Shown here: positions 43,518-51,575 of the stretch, piece by piece
Position numbering within the stretch: the stretch's first letter is position 1
How the letters are laid out: the number at the start of each line of letters is the position of its first letter
DNA from: Bradyrhizobium sp. Ai1a-2
Lineage (GTDB): Bacteria > Pseudomonadota > Alphaproteobacteria > Rhizobiales > Xanthobacteraceae
Assembly (NCBI RefSeq): GCF_000426245.1
Contig: NZ_AUEZ01000011.1
Location: 79,639 to 143,638, forward strand
Direction of reading: 5' to 3'
Length of the DNA stretch: 64,000 bases
Translations under genes and position numbers: made by a program
Notes under the pieces: generated by a model
Told to the model about the DNA's origin: nothing
The model's database searches: none
What the model saw: the letters and a program-made list of their open reading frames with translations, nothing else

Positions 43518-43751
43518 GGCATCGTGATGACGGATGACCTCGTGATGGGAGCGATCTACTGGCGCAATGTCTGCGATGCCGTCGTCGAGGCACTGAATGC
43601 CGGCGTCGACATGCTCCTGGTCGCACTCGACGGCGCGTAGTTCTATCGCATCTTTGCCTGCGCCCTGGACGCGTCCCGGCAAGGAAAGCTGGATCAAGCT
43701 ATGCTGCGCGAAAGCGAAGCGCGCTTGAGACGCGCATTTCCGGGAGATTGA
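43518..43751 (+). pseudogene. C-terminal fragment of a GH3-type glycoside hydrolase with an internal stop
   Basis: In one phase the DNA reads GIVMTDDLVMGAI, then AVVEALNAGVDMLLVALDGA, a TAG stop at 43638-43640, and FYRIFACALDASRQGKLDQA onward to TGA at 43749. This is the end of the catalytic barrel of a family 3 beta-N-acetylhexosaminidase-like enzyme. The stop likely replaces a Gln codon. The N-terminal two thirds are absent. Confidence 0.65.
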
Positions 43752-44006
43752 GGACGCTCGTCGGGCGAGGGCCGCGATAGCAGAACTACGTCGCCTTTTT
43801 TTCAAAAATGAACGATCGAGCCCGCGTATCGGTGCGGCGCGAGCAAAATTTGATCGGACAATCCCGAGACGAACCTCTAAAGTGACAACGCGAGTCTTCC
43901 TGTCGGGACCGCGGCACCGTTGCCTGGCTTCCGACCAAGCCGATCTTGTCCGCCGAAGTGTCGTTCCAACACCCCGCTGTAGCAACAACACCGTCACGGC
44001 TTCGCG
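43752..44006. promoter_or_regulatory. Upstream region of the quinol oxidase operon
   Basis: 255 bp without a gene. It follows the pseudogene fragments and must hold the cyoA promoter. I see no clear FNR-type TTGAT-N4-ATCAA box and no strong -35/-10 pair. Confidence 0.4.
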
Positions 44007-44840
44007 ATGAATATCTTCGATCCGCAAGGTCCGATTGCCGCTGCCCAGAAGACAATTCTGATCGACTCGATCGGGATCATGCTGGCGATCGTTCTGCCGA
44101 CGATCGCGGCAATCTTTGCCTTTGCATACTGGTTTCGAGAGTCCAATCCGCGGGCGACCTATCAACCTCACTGGGCGTATTCCGGTCGCATCGAGCTCGT
44201 GGTGTGGTCGATCCCGACGCTGACGATCATCCTGCTCGGCGGGGTCGCATGGATCGGATCGCATCAACTGGATCCGGCCCGGCCCATTGACGGGACCGGC
44301 GCTCCGATCCGCATCCAGGTCGTGTCGCTCGATTGGAAATGGCTCTTCATCTATCCGGACCAGGGGATCGCGACCGTCAACACGCTGACGGTACCCGTCG
44401 GTTCTCCCCTTGACCTTGAACTGACCTCCGGCAGCGTGATGAACGCATTCTTCATCCCGCAGCTTGGCAGCATGATCTACACGATGAACGGCATGGTGAC
44501 GCGGTTGAAGCTGCGTGCCGACAATCAGGGCACCCTTCGGGGTCTGTCGTCCCATTTCAGCGGCGATGGTTTTCCCGATATGATGTTCGATGTTCAGGTC
44601 GTGCCACAGCTCGAGTTTCCTGACTGGGTTGCGCGCACAGCCCAGACCGATCGCATCCTGAACGCCGAGAGCTATGGAAAGCTCGCCCAGCAATCAGTCG
44701 AGACGGGGACATCGACCTATCGGCTCGAGGACCCGCGGCTGTTCCACGCCATCGTGACCCAGCAGATACCCCCGGGACCGGGACCGAAGCTGACGTCGGA
44801 AAGCGCGCAGTCGTATATCGGAGGTCATGATGTTCGGTAA
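44007..44840 (+). CDS. cyoA: bo3-type quinol oxidase subunit II
   Basis: 277 residues. Two membrane helices ([42 protein letters not shown]) precede a periplasmic cupredoxin domain. The CuA ligands of cytochrome c oxidases are missing, and [19 protein letters not shown] is typical of quinol oxidases. The protein starts where the mature chain of E. coli CyoA begins and has no lipobox; the same frame hits TAG only eight codons upstream, so no longer signal peptide is possible. First gene of cyoABCD. Confidence 0.92.
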   Translation: MNIFDPQGPIAAAQKTILIDSIGIMLAIVLPTIAAIFAFAYWFRESNPRATYQPHWAYSGRIELVVWSIPTLTIILLGGVAWIGSHQLDPARPIDGTGAPIRIQVVSLDWKWLFIYPDQGIATVNTLTVPVGSPLDLELTSGSVMNAFFIPQLGSMIYTMNGMVTRLKLRADNQGTLRGLSSHFSGDGFPDMMFDVQVVPQLEFPDWVARTAQTDRILNAESYGKLAQQSVETGTSTYRLEDPRLFHAIVTQQIPPGPGPKLTSESAQSYIGGHDVR

Positions 44841-46827
44841 GCTGAACTGGTCCGCCATTCCGATCGATCAGCCGATTCCGATGATCGCCTCGGGCCTGGT
44901 CGCGCTCGTCATCCTGGGCGTTCTCGCCTGGGTCGTCCTTGCAGGCCACCTGCCATATCTCTGGCGCGAGTGGATCACCAGCGTCGATCACAAGCGGATT
45001 GGCGTCATGTATACTCTGCTTGCCACGGTCATGCTGCTGCGTGGTTTCGTTGACGCGCTCATGATGCGATCGCAGCAGGCGATCGCCCTCCAGTCGCAAG
45101 GCTATCTGCCGCCGGAGCACTACAACCAGATATTCTCCGCGCACGGCACCATCATGATCTTCTTCGTGGCGATGCCGTTCGTGATCGGGCTGATGAATCT
45201 GGTGGTGCCGCTGCAGCTCGGCGTGCGCGACGTGGCGTTTCCGACCTTGAATTCCGTCGGCTTCTGGCTCACGGCAACAGGCGCACTGCTGGTCAACATC
45301 TCGCTCGTGGTCGGTGAATTCGCGCGCACCGGATGGCTGCCTTATCCGCCGCTGTCGGAACTTACTTATTCGCCGGGTGTCGGCGTCGACTATTATCTCT
45401 GGGCGCTACAGATCTCCGGCGTCGGCACGCTGGTTGCCGGGATCAATCTCGTCACCACCGTCCTGAAGCTGCGCACCAGAGGCATGACATATTTGCGCAT
45501 GCCAATGTTCTGCTGGACCACGCTCGCCTCGAATCTGTTGATCGTGGCGGCGTTTCCGATCCTGACGGCAACGCTGGCGATGCTGATCCTCGACCGCTAT
45601 TTCGGCTTCCATTTCTTCACCAATGAGGCCGGCGGCAACGTCATGATGTTCATGAACCTGATCTGGGCATGGGGCCACCCCGAGGTCTACATCCTCGTGT
45701 TGCCCGCGTTCGGAATCTTCTCCGAGGTGGTTTCGACGTTTTCAGGCAAGCCGTTGTTCGGCTATCGGTCTATGGTGCTCGCCACCATGGCGATCTGCAT
45801 CATCTCCTTCATGGTGTGGCTGCATCATTTCTTCACCATGGGCGCTGGTCCGACCGTCAATGCGATCTTCGGGATCGCTAGCATGATCATCGCGGTGCCG
45901 ACCGGCGTGAAGATCTACAACTGGCTGTTCACGATGTATGGTGGGCGGGTGCGCTTCGACACGCCGATGCTGTGGGCGCTCGGCTTCATGGTGACGTTCA
46001 TCCTCGGTGGCCTCACTGGCGTGCTGGTCGCCGTGCCACCGGCGGACTTCCTGCTTCACAACAGCCTGTTCCTGGTCGCTCACTTTCACAACGTGATCAT
46101 TGGCGGCGTACTGTTCGGCGCGTTCGCGGGCTATACCTACTGGTTTCCGAAGGCGTTCGGCTTCCGTCTGCATGAGGGGTTCGGCAAGGCGGCGTTTTGG
46201 TGCTGGCTGATCGGGTTCTACGTCGCGTTCATGCCGCTCTATGCTGTCGGCTTCCTCGGCATGACGCGGCGAATGCAGCACTACGATGTTCCGGAATGGC
46301 GCCCGTGGCTCCTGATCGCAGGGGTCGGCGCCCTCATTATCCTGGCCGGGATCATCTTCCAGATCATGCAACTCACCGTCAGCATTCGGCGTCGCGAGGA
46401 GTTGCGCGACCGCACCGGCGATCCATGGGACGGACGCTCGCTGGAATGGGCGACGGCCTCGCCGCCGCCGGTGTTCAATTTCGCGATTCCACCTGACGTA
46501 AGCGGGGAAGATGCCTACTGGTCATTGAAAGCGCGTGCCAAGCAGCAGGACCTCGAAAAGCGCGAGCCGGACTACAAGGATATCGAGATGCCGCGCAATT
46601 CTCCGACCGGCTTCGTGTGCGCTTTCTTCGCCACGATCATGGGCTTTGCGCTGATCTGGCACATCTGGTGGATGGTCGCAGCCGGTGCGATCGGCGCTTT
46701 CACGACCTTCGTTGCATTCGCATGGCGTGACCATGACGAATACGTCATCCCGGCGAAGGAGGTGGCGCGCATCGACCGCGCCAATATCGAAGAGCGGCGC
46801 GCCATGATCAGCCTCGCGGGGGCTTGA
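44830..46827 (+). CDS. cyoB: bo3-type quinol oxidase subunit I
   Basis: 665 residues with about 15 membrane helices. Heme and CuB ligands are visible: low-spin His in [11 protein letters not shown], His and cross-linked Tyr in [15 protein letters not shown], the His pair in [10 protein letters not shown], and the two His of [12 protein letters not shown]. It reduces O2 to water with quinol electrons and pumps protons. Two adjacent ATGs exist (44827, 44830); GGAGG spacing favours the second. It overlaps the cyoA end. Confidence 0.95.
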   Translation: MFGKLNWSAIPIDQPIPMIASGLVALVILGVLAWVVLAGHLPYLWREWITSVDHKRIGVMYTLLATVMLLRGFVDALMMRSQQAIALQSQGYLPPEHYNQIFSAHGTIMIFFVAMPFVIGLMNLVVPLQLGVRDVAFPTLNSVGFWLTATGALLVNISLVVGEFARTGWLPYPPLSELTYSPGVGVDYYLWALQISGVGTLVAGINLVTTVLKLRTRGMTYLRMPMFCWTTLASNLLIVAAFPILTATLAMLILDRYFGFHFFTNEAGGNVMMFMNLIWAWGHPEVYILVLPAFGIFSEVVSTFSGKPLFGYRSMVLATMAICIISFMVWLHHFFTMGAGPTVNAIFGIASMIIAVPTGVKIYNWLFTMYGGRVRFDTPMLWALGFMVTFILGGLTGVLVAVPPADFLLHNSLFLVAHFHNVIIGGVLFGAFAGYTYWFPKAFGFRLHEGFGKAAFWCWLIGFYVAFMPLYAVGFLGMTRRMQHYDVPEWRPWLLIAGVGALIILAGIIFQIMQLTVSIRRREELRDRTGDPWDGRSLEWATASPPPVFNFAIPPDVSGEDAYWSLKARAKQQDLEKREPDYKDIEMPRNSPTGFVCAFFATIMGFALIWHIWWMVAAGAIGAFTTFVAFAWRDHDEYVIPAKEVARIDRANIEERRAMISLAGA

Positions 46828-46830
46828 GCC

Positions 46831-47481
46831 ATGGCCGATACGACGCTGGCATACGCTCAACCGGATCCGCACCGTTTGCGCGGCATTGCGCATGCCGCGG
46901 TCGCGCATGAGGGACCGGCGCCGAAGCGAATCGTCACAGGCTTCGGTTTCTGGATATTCCTGCTCAGCGACATCGTCATGTTCTCGTGCTTCTTCGCGAC
47001 CTATGCGGTCCTGGTTGACCAGACCGATGGAGGGCCGAAGGGGGCCGAACTGTTCGATCTCAGAAGGGTCGCGATCGAGACCGTCTGCCTGTTGCTGTCG
47101 AGCTTCACCTGCGGGCTCGCCAACATCGCGGCCGACGTTCGAAACAAGCTCTGGTTCCAACTGGGAATGGCGGCGACCTGCGTTCTCGGCCTCGCCTTCC
47201 TGTACCTTGAGCTGACCGAGTTTGCGGACTTGGTCGCACGCGGTGCGGGGCCGACGCGCAGCGCGTTTCTGTCTGCTTTCTTCAGCCTGGTCGGTTGCCA
47301 TGGCCTGCATGTCTCCGCCGGCATCCTCTGGCTGCTGACGATGATGGCGCAGGTGGTCGCGAAGGGTTTTCGGGCGGACATTGAGCGGCGCATCATGTGC
47401 TTTGCGCTGTTCTGGCACGCGCTCGATATCATCTGGGTCGCGGTATTTTCGGTGGTCTATCTGCTCGGGAGCAAGCCATGA
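46831..47481 (+). CDS. cyoC: bo3-type quinol oxidase subunit III
   Basis: 216 residues with five membrane helices, starting 3 bp after cyoB. Typical features are FGFWIFLLSDIVMFSCFFATY near residue 35 and CHGLHVSAGILWLL later. It stabilises the complex and proton delivery to subunit I. Its stop overlaps the cyoD start. Confidence 0.92.
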   Translation: MADTTLAYAQPDPHRLRGIAHAAVAHEGPAPKRIVTGFGFWIFLLSDIVMFSCFFATYAVLVDQTDGGPKGAELFDLRRVAIETVCLLLSSFTCGLANIAADVRNKLWFQLGMAATCVLGLAFLYLELTEFADLVARGAGPTRSAFLSAFFSLVGCHGLHVSAGILWLLTMMAQVVAKGFRADIERRIMCFALFWHALDIIWVAVFSVVYLLGSKP

Positions 47482-47867
47482 CCGATCAGACTACGGAACA
47501 GCACCGCATCGATTTGGCTCCGGGTGACGAAGGCGAGGGCGGCGTCGGCCTGCGCGTGCTCGGTTATGTCATTGGCCTCGGCCTTGCGCTCCTGCTGACG
47601 GCGACCTCATTCTTTATTGCCGGCACCGACCTGGTCTGGCAGCCGAGCATTCCCGTCGCCATCATCGTGTTGGCCATCGCCCAGATGGGCGTGCATCTGG
47701 TCTTCTTCCTTCACCTCACGACGGGGCCCGACAACACCAACAACGTGATGGCGCTTGCCTTCGGCGTGCTCATCGTTTTTCTGGTGATCGGCGGCTCGTT
47801 ATGGATCATGGCGAACCTCAATCAGAACATGATGCCGATGGACCAGATCATGCAGATGCAGCGCTAG
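47478..47867 (+). CDS. cyoD: bo3-type quinol oxidase subunit IV
   Basis: 129 residues from ATG 47478 (ATGA overlap with cyoC). Three membrane helices, with QMGVHLVFFLHLT typical of CyoD. The C-terminal tail is Met- and Gln-rich (NQNMMPMDQIMQMQR). No cyoE (heme O synthase) follows, so heme O must be made by a gene elsewhere. Confidence 0.9.
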   Translation: MTDQTTEQHRIDLAPGDEGEGGVGLRVLGYVIGLGLALLLTATSFFIAGTDLVWQPSIPVAIIVLAIAQMGVHLVFFLHLTTGPDNTNNVMALAFGVLIVFLVIGGSLWIMANLNQNMMPMDQIMQMQR

Positions 47868-47890
47868 CGCTGCACGCCTTCATGAACGGG

Positions 47891-49054
47891 TCAGGATCGC
47901 GCGCCGACCGCGGATTTATGGTCCTGTCGCTTGGACCAGGACACGTAATAGGCGACACAGGTCATGCCGAGGATGCCGGCGGCGCTGACCAGCACCTGCA
48001 TCGCCAGTGACTTGGGGCCCGTGATCAGAACCAGGTGCCCGGCAAATGACAGGAAAATGCCGGAGCAAAATACCGCCAACCATTGCTCGCCGCATTTGAT
48101 GAGGGGCTGCAGCGCCTGCAATTGAAGTCCGTACCAGTCGCGCGGTACCAGCATGGTGAAAAAGAACGCCATCGCGAGCAGGTGCAGCACCCGATAGGGA
48201 GCGAGGTTCTCCTTGCCATTGGGCAGAAAGACATCGAGCACCGAATTGGGTATCATTTCGGCGAGAGCGGGCGATTTCCCAGCCGACATGACCGTCAGGG
48301 CGGCGAGCAGGTAGATCAACGCGGTGACGCGCAAGGCGGGAACCTTCTGCATTGCGCGGATCACATGCGCGTCACCTGCGCCGCCGACCGCGAACCAGGC
48401 GCCCAGTACGAACAGCAATTGCCAGCAGAACGGATTGAGATACCAACCCCCCTCCGGAAAGGCGGTCAGGTTCCAGTCGAAGTGCCGCGCCAACAGATAG
48501 AGCGCAATGGATCCAATCATCGTCAGGCGTGGCCAGCGCATCATTCCGAACAAGACGGCGGGAAGGAACGCCAAGAGGACGATGAACAGTTGCAATACGT
48601 CCAGGTTGAGCGGCTTGGCCTGCAGCAGCAGGCCCCGGACGATTACGCGAATCGGATGCTCGATGAAGTCGGTGATATTGAATTCCGCGAAAAGATCGGG
48701 CGCAGCGGATTGGGCCGCGACATATCCGATCAGGTCGACATAGACGACAAACAGCACAACATAGGCTGCGTAGAGCTGCCATACCCGCTTGAACACACGG
48801 GTCGCTCCCACGACGAAGCCGCGCTCCACAACGATCTTCCCGTACATGATCGCGGCGGCGTAGCCGATCACAAATACAAACAGCTCGGTCGCCCCGCTGA
48901 ATCCAAAGTTCCGCAAGGTCAACGCGCTGACGGCGTTGTGCGGGATATGATCCAGGAACAGGGACCAGTTCGCGATACCGAGCAGAAGGAAGATGCGTAG
49001 ATCGCCGTCGCGTGCTGCGATCTCAGCCTTCACACATGGATTCATTGAGAGCAA
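47891..49054 (-). CDS. OpgC-domain membrane protein
   Basis: 387 residues with about ten membrane helices. DLRIFLLLGIANWSLFLDHIP and GFSGATELFVFVIGYAAA near the N-terminus are hallmarks of the OpgC family, which succinylates osmoregulated periplasmic glucans. Bradyrhizobium has several paralogues, and many may acylate other glycans. Start at 49054, or at the Met three codons on. Convergent with cyoD. Confidence 0.85.
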   Translation of the reverse strand: MLSMNPCVKAEIAARDGDLRIFLLLGIANWSLFLDHIPHNAVSALTLRNFGFSGATELFVFVIGYAAAIMYGKIVVERGFVVGATRVFKRVWQLYAAYVVLFVVYVDLIGYVAAQSAAPDLFAEFNITDFIEHPIRVIVRGLLLQAKPLNLDVLQLFIVLLAFLPAVLFGMMRWPRLTMIGSIALYLLARHFDWNLTAFPEGGWYLNPFCWQLLFVLGAWFAVGGAGDAHVIRAMQKVPALRVTALIYLLAALTVMSAGKSPALAEMIPNSVLDVFLPNGKENLAPYRVLHLLAMAFFFTMLVPRDWYGLQLQALQPLIKCGEQWLAVFCSGIFLSFAGHLVLITGPKSLAMQVLVSAAGILGMTCVAYYVSWSKRQDHKSAVGARS

Positions 49055-49219
49055 GACTTCACTAGTTCGGAGCAGGGAATCGCGAATCCATCGCGCCCCG
49101 CCGCCACTCCGAATAGACGTTGCCTGTAGAATATTTAATCCGTAGCTGATGAATTAAAGCCGCGAGCGATCACGTTTTCGAAATTGGAACGTGATGCACC
49201 GCGATTCATGAAGAGCCGA

Positions 49220-49495
49220 TCAGGCTTGTTCGTGCTTGCGCAGATCGCGGCGATGGTCGAAGGCGCTCGCCTGCAGGTCGACTTCCGCCGCGCCGATGTC
49301 GGGGAGGGCGGCCTCGGCGAGAATGTCGGCCGTCACATCCTCGACGGCGGAATCAGAGACTTCGTGGATGAAGCTGATGTTCCTGTATTCACCCGATGCA
49401 ACCCGCGCGATGACCCCGCGCCTTGTGATTTCGGGATCAACGACGGCCTCGCGGCCGCGCCGGCCGTAATCGATCATCACGACGAAGTACTGCAT
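49220..49495 (-). CDS. Small hypothetical protein next to a phage-type repressor
   Basis: 91 residues beginning MQYFVVMIDYGRRGREAVVD and ending in a charged KHEQA tail. No domain, signal or membrane segment. It lies downstream of the repressor gene on the same strand, with two copies of the repressor operator (49543, 49575) between them, so it is likely repressor-controlled. Similar short proteins occur in alphaproteobacterial prophage-like loci as far as I recall. Confidence 0.65.
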   Translation of the reverse strand: MQYFVVMIDYGRRGREAVVDPEITRRGVIARVASGEYRNISFIHEVSDSAVEDVTADILAEAALPDIGAAEVDLQASAFDHRRDLRKHEQA

Positions 49496-49542
49496 TCCGG
49501 CCAAACTGGCCACCTCTCTCGACAGGACTGAGACAGTCGCAT

Positions 49543-49563
49543 AATTTCCGAAAATCGGAAATT
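49543..49563. promoter_or_regulatory. Repressor operator O1
   Basis: Perfect arms AATTTCCGA and TCGGAAATT around AAA. The best of four sites of the form TTTCNGA-3-TCNGAAA in this locus; it lies about 50 bp before the small gene ending at 49220. Confidence 0.75.
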
Positions 49564-49574
49564 AGTCAAGTGTG

Positions 49575-49593
49575 ATTTCGGAAAATCAGAAGT
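49575..49593. promoter_or_regulatory. Repressor operator O2
   Basis: ATTTCGGAAAATCAGAAGT, an imperfect copy of the same site, centred 31 bp from O1, or about three helical turns. The repressor stop codon lies just beyond. Confidence 0.65.
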
Positions 49594-49602
49594 GCGCTTT
49601 GC

Positions 49603-50241
49603 CTATTTCTCTGACGGCCGAGGACCCTGCGCCTTGGCGGCTTTGCGGGACCGTGCGGCTGCCTTGCTGCGCAGGCGCTCGATCTGGCCCCGCGGCAAGG
49701 TCACGCAGATCTCGCCGATCCATTCGAGCTTCACTCCGTTGATCGGCTTGGCGTTGAAGCTCGTGAGGTTGACCAGCGTCGGCGACTTTCCGCGCTCGAT
49801 CGTCTTCAGATAGCGCTCGCCCGTCTTCAAGCGAACGGCCGCCTCCTCGCCATAGAAGCTCGTGAGGGGATGTCGCTGCTCCCGATAGACGACGATGATG
49901 TCGCCATTCTCGTATTTCGGCAGCATCGAATCGCCGGATACCTCGAATGCGATGGTTTCCTCCGCGATCGGGAAGGGTAGCTCGACCTCGCCGAGCCCTT
50001 CCGGCGGCACCTGCTCGTATTCCGGCTCGATCGAGGCGCCGGCGCCGACCCGGCCCATGATCGGCACCGAGTTGAGCTCGAGATATTCCATGATTGGTGC
50101 GATCTCGGATGCCTTGATCTGGCGTATCCCGGACAGGATTTCGGAAACGGCGCCGGGGCGCACGCCCATCGCCTCCGCTAGCCCACCCTTGGTCTTGCCT
50201 GGCTTCTGCAGGGCCCGCTCGATCAGTCTGGCGTCCAGCAT
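49603..50241 (-). CDS. CI/LexA-type repressor with S24 peptidase-like domain
   Basis: 212 residues. An N-terminal HTH (KGGLAEAMGVRPGAVSEILSG, about 19-40) precedes an S24 domain with the Ser of EVSGDSMLPKYENGD and a Lys in AAVRLKTGERYLK. The linker shows no clear Ala-Gly cleavage pair in the usual context (VGAGASIEPEYEQVPP is the nearest), so autocleavage is uncertain. Its own promoter faces 50242-50368, which holds two operators; two more lie past its 3' end. The pattern is of an autoregulated phage-type switch. Confidence 0.88.
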   Translation of the reverse strand: MLDARLIERALQKPGKTKGGLAEAMGVRPGAVSEILSGIRQIKASEIAPIMEYLELNSVPIMGRVGAGASIEPEYEQVPPEGLGEVELPFPIAEETIAFEVSGDSMLPKYENGDIIVVYREQRHPLTSFYGEEAAVRLKTGERYLKTIERGKSPTLVNLTSFNAKPINGVKLEWIGEICVTLPRGQIERLRSKAAARSRKAAKAQGPRPSEK

Positions 50242-50276
50242 GGCGCATCCCTCTTCGAATCTGGAGGCAGTATATC

Positions 50277-50295
50277 AATTCTGATAATCAGAAAT
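50277..50295. promoter_or_regulatory. Repressor operator O3
   Basis: AATTCTGATAATCAGAAAT: arms TTCTGA and TCAGAA around TAA. It lies about 40 bp upstream of the repressor start, in the divergent promoter region. Confidence 0.7.
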
Positions 50296-50309
50296 CAAGC
50301 TTGACTTTC

Positions 50310-50328
50310 ATTTCGGAATATCAGAAAT
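50310..50328. promoter_or_regulatory. Repressor operator O4
   Basis: ATTTCGGAATATCAGAAAT, centred 33 bp from O3, nearly the same spacing as O1-O2. TTGACT at 50301 is a candidate -35 element for the rightward gene, which would place O4 in the spacer of that promoter. Confidence 0.7.
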
Positions 50329-50368
50329 TGATGGTGAGGCGGCGGGCCAAGGGGGACAAGAATAAACG

Positions 50369-50902
50369 ATGGAAGTGATAGGCTGGGCGCCCGAACATTC
50401 GGACGCGCTGCGGGAATATTTTGCCCAAGGCATGAGCTTTGCGAAGATCGCCAAGGCGATCAACGTCAGATTCAACACTGATTATACGAGAAGCGCTGCG
50501 ATCGGCCGTGCCAGGCGGCTCGGTCTGATGATGTCAGATAGCTCCCCGCCGGCACCACTGCGGCTGACGCCAGTACCGCAGTTGAACCGGTCAAGCGAGC
50601 CGCGCGAGCCAAGATCGATCGAATTCAATCGGCCGATGCCCGTGTTCGAGAAGGCGCCGCAGGTACAGCTCCGCTGTGTCGAGATCGAGCCGCGCCACCT
50701 TTCGCTGGTGGAGCTTGAATATGGAGATTGCCGGTATCCCTATGGCGGCGACAGCGATGGCGAACCGATTACCTTCTGCGGTCATCGGAGGCGGCCTGGC
50801 TCAAGCTACTGCACGCCCCATTTCGACTTGAGCCGCAATCCAGAGCTCGAGACGGAGCCGTCACCGAGCATCGCACCGCTGGGGCTGGGCGAGCCGGCAT
50901 AG
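50369..50902 (+). CDS. GcrA-family regulator
   Basis: 177 residues. The N-terminal HTH resembles GcrA (LREYFAQGMSFAKIAKAIN, then SAAIGRARRLGL, here with a longer loop between the halves), and the C-terminus has the paired-Cys GcrA signature (DCRYPYG, ITFCGHRR, SSYCTPHFD). A Pro/Arg-rich linker of about 60 residues separates them. GcrA activates transcription with sigma70 at methylated sites in Caulobacter; divergent copies occur in prophages and accessory loci. Divergent from the repressor and under its operators. GGGGGACAAG precedes the ATG. Confidence 0.8.
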   Translation: MEVIGWAPEHSDALREYFAQGMSFAKIAKAINVRFNTDYTRSAAIGRARRLGLMMSDSSPPAPLRLTPVPQLNRSSEPREPRSIEFNRPMPVFEKAPQVQLRCVEIEPRHLSLVELEYGDCRYPYGGDSDGEPITFCGHRRRPGSSYCTPHFDLSRNPELETEPSPSIAPLGLGEPA

Positions 50903-50999
50903 CCACATACGCGCCTCCCACCGCATCCACTTGCAAACGACGCATCTTGCCGCCGGCGAGATGGTCCCCGGTCGAATTCTGCCCTGAAGGAGCCAAGCC

Positions 51000-51575
51000 A
51001 TGCCGCGCGCCAAACGCAAGAAACCATATCATCCCGCCAGAGCGCATGACCGCCGCGCGCAGGATCTGCCGTACAACGCCGAAGTCGCCACCGTTGAGGT
51101 CGACGATCCCCTTGCGCTCGAGCCTGGCGACAAAGTCGTTACGCTACGCTCGATCCGCAACGATCCCCTCGGGCGGCTGCATTCGCATCGTCAGATCGAT
51201 GACGCCCAGCTTCAGGGCGGCCGCGCGTTCCAGAGTGATTGGGAGAAGGCCGAGCGCGGGCCGCGCGCGGTCGACACCACAAGGGAATATGTCGATGGCG
51301 GCGCGCGGCGCGAGCCGATCACGGAGGCCCAGCGCAGCGCGGTATCGCGGCTCAACCGGGTCGAGCGCGAGCTCGGCGCCGACGGTTCGGCACTGGTGCA
51401 CGAGGTACTGATCCTCGGCATGACCATGGAACAGGTCGGCGAGCGACGGGGACTGCGGACCCAGCGCTGGAACGATTACTTTGCGCGGCGCCTGAAGGAA
51501 TGTCTCGACCGGCTGGCGCTGATTTACGGCTTTGCGACGCCGCATCCGGTACCGGTCAAAAGCCTCCAGCGCTGA
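51000..51575 (+). CDS. Hypothetical protein, possible DUF6456-type phage regulator
   Basis: 191 residues. A very basic N-terminus (MPRAKRKKPYHPARAHDRRA) and a C-terminal half with ITEAQRSAVSRLNRVERELG and MTMEQVGERRGLRTQRWNDY, which looks like a DNA-binding helix pair. Similar proteins are found beside GcrA-like genes in rhizobial prophage regions. AAGGAGCCAAGCC precedes the ATG. Its 3' end overlaps the convergent BamA-like gene by 20 bp. Confidence 0.65.
   Translation: MPRAKRKKPYHPARAHDRRAQDLPYNAEVATVEVDDPLALEPGDKVVTLRSIRNDPLGRLHSHRQIDDAQLQGGRAFQSDWEKAERGPRAVDTTREYVDGGARREPITEAQRSAVSRLNRVERELGADGSALVHEVLILGMTMEQVGERRGLRTQRWNDYFARRLKECLDRLALIYGFATPHPVPVKSLQR

Noticed and set aside
43752..44006. 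FNR/FixK box upstream of cyoA
   Set aside because: Searched for TTGAT-N4-ATCAA and found no acceptable match.
49586..50278. 230-codon frame overlapping the repressor in another phase
   Set aside because: The repressor phase has the HTH and S24 motifs; this one does not, and its upstream end covers the operators.
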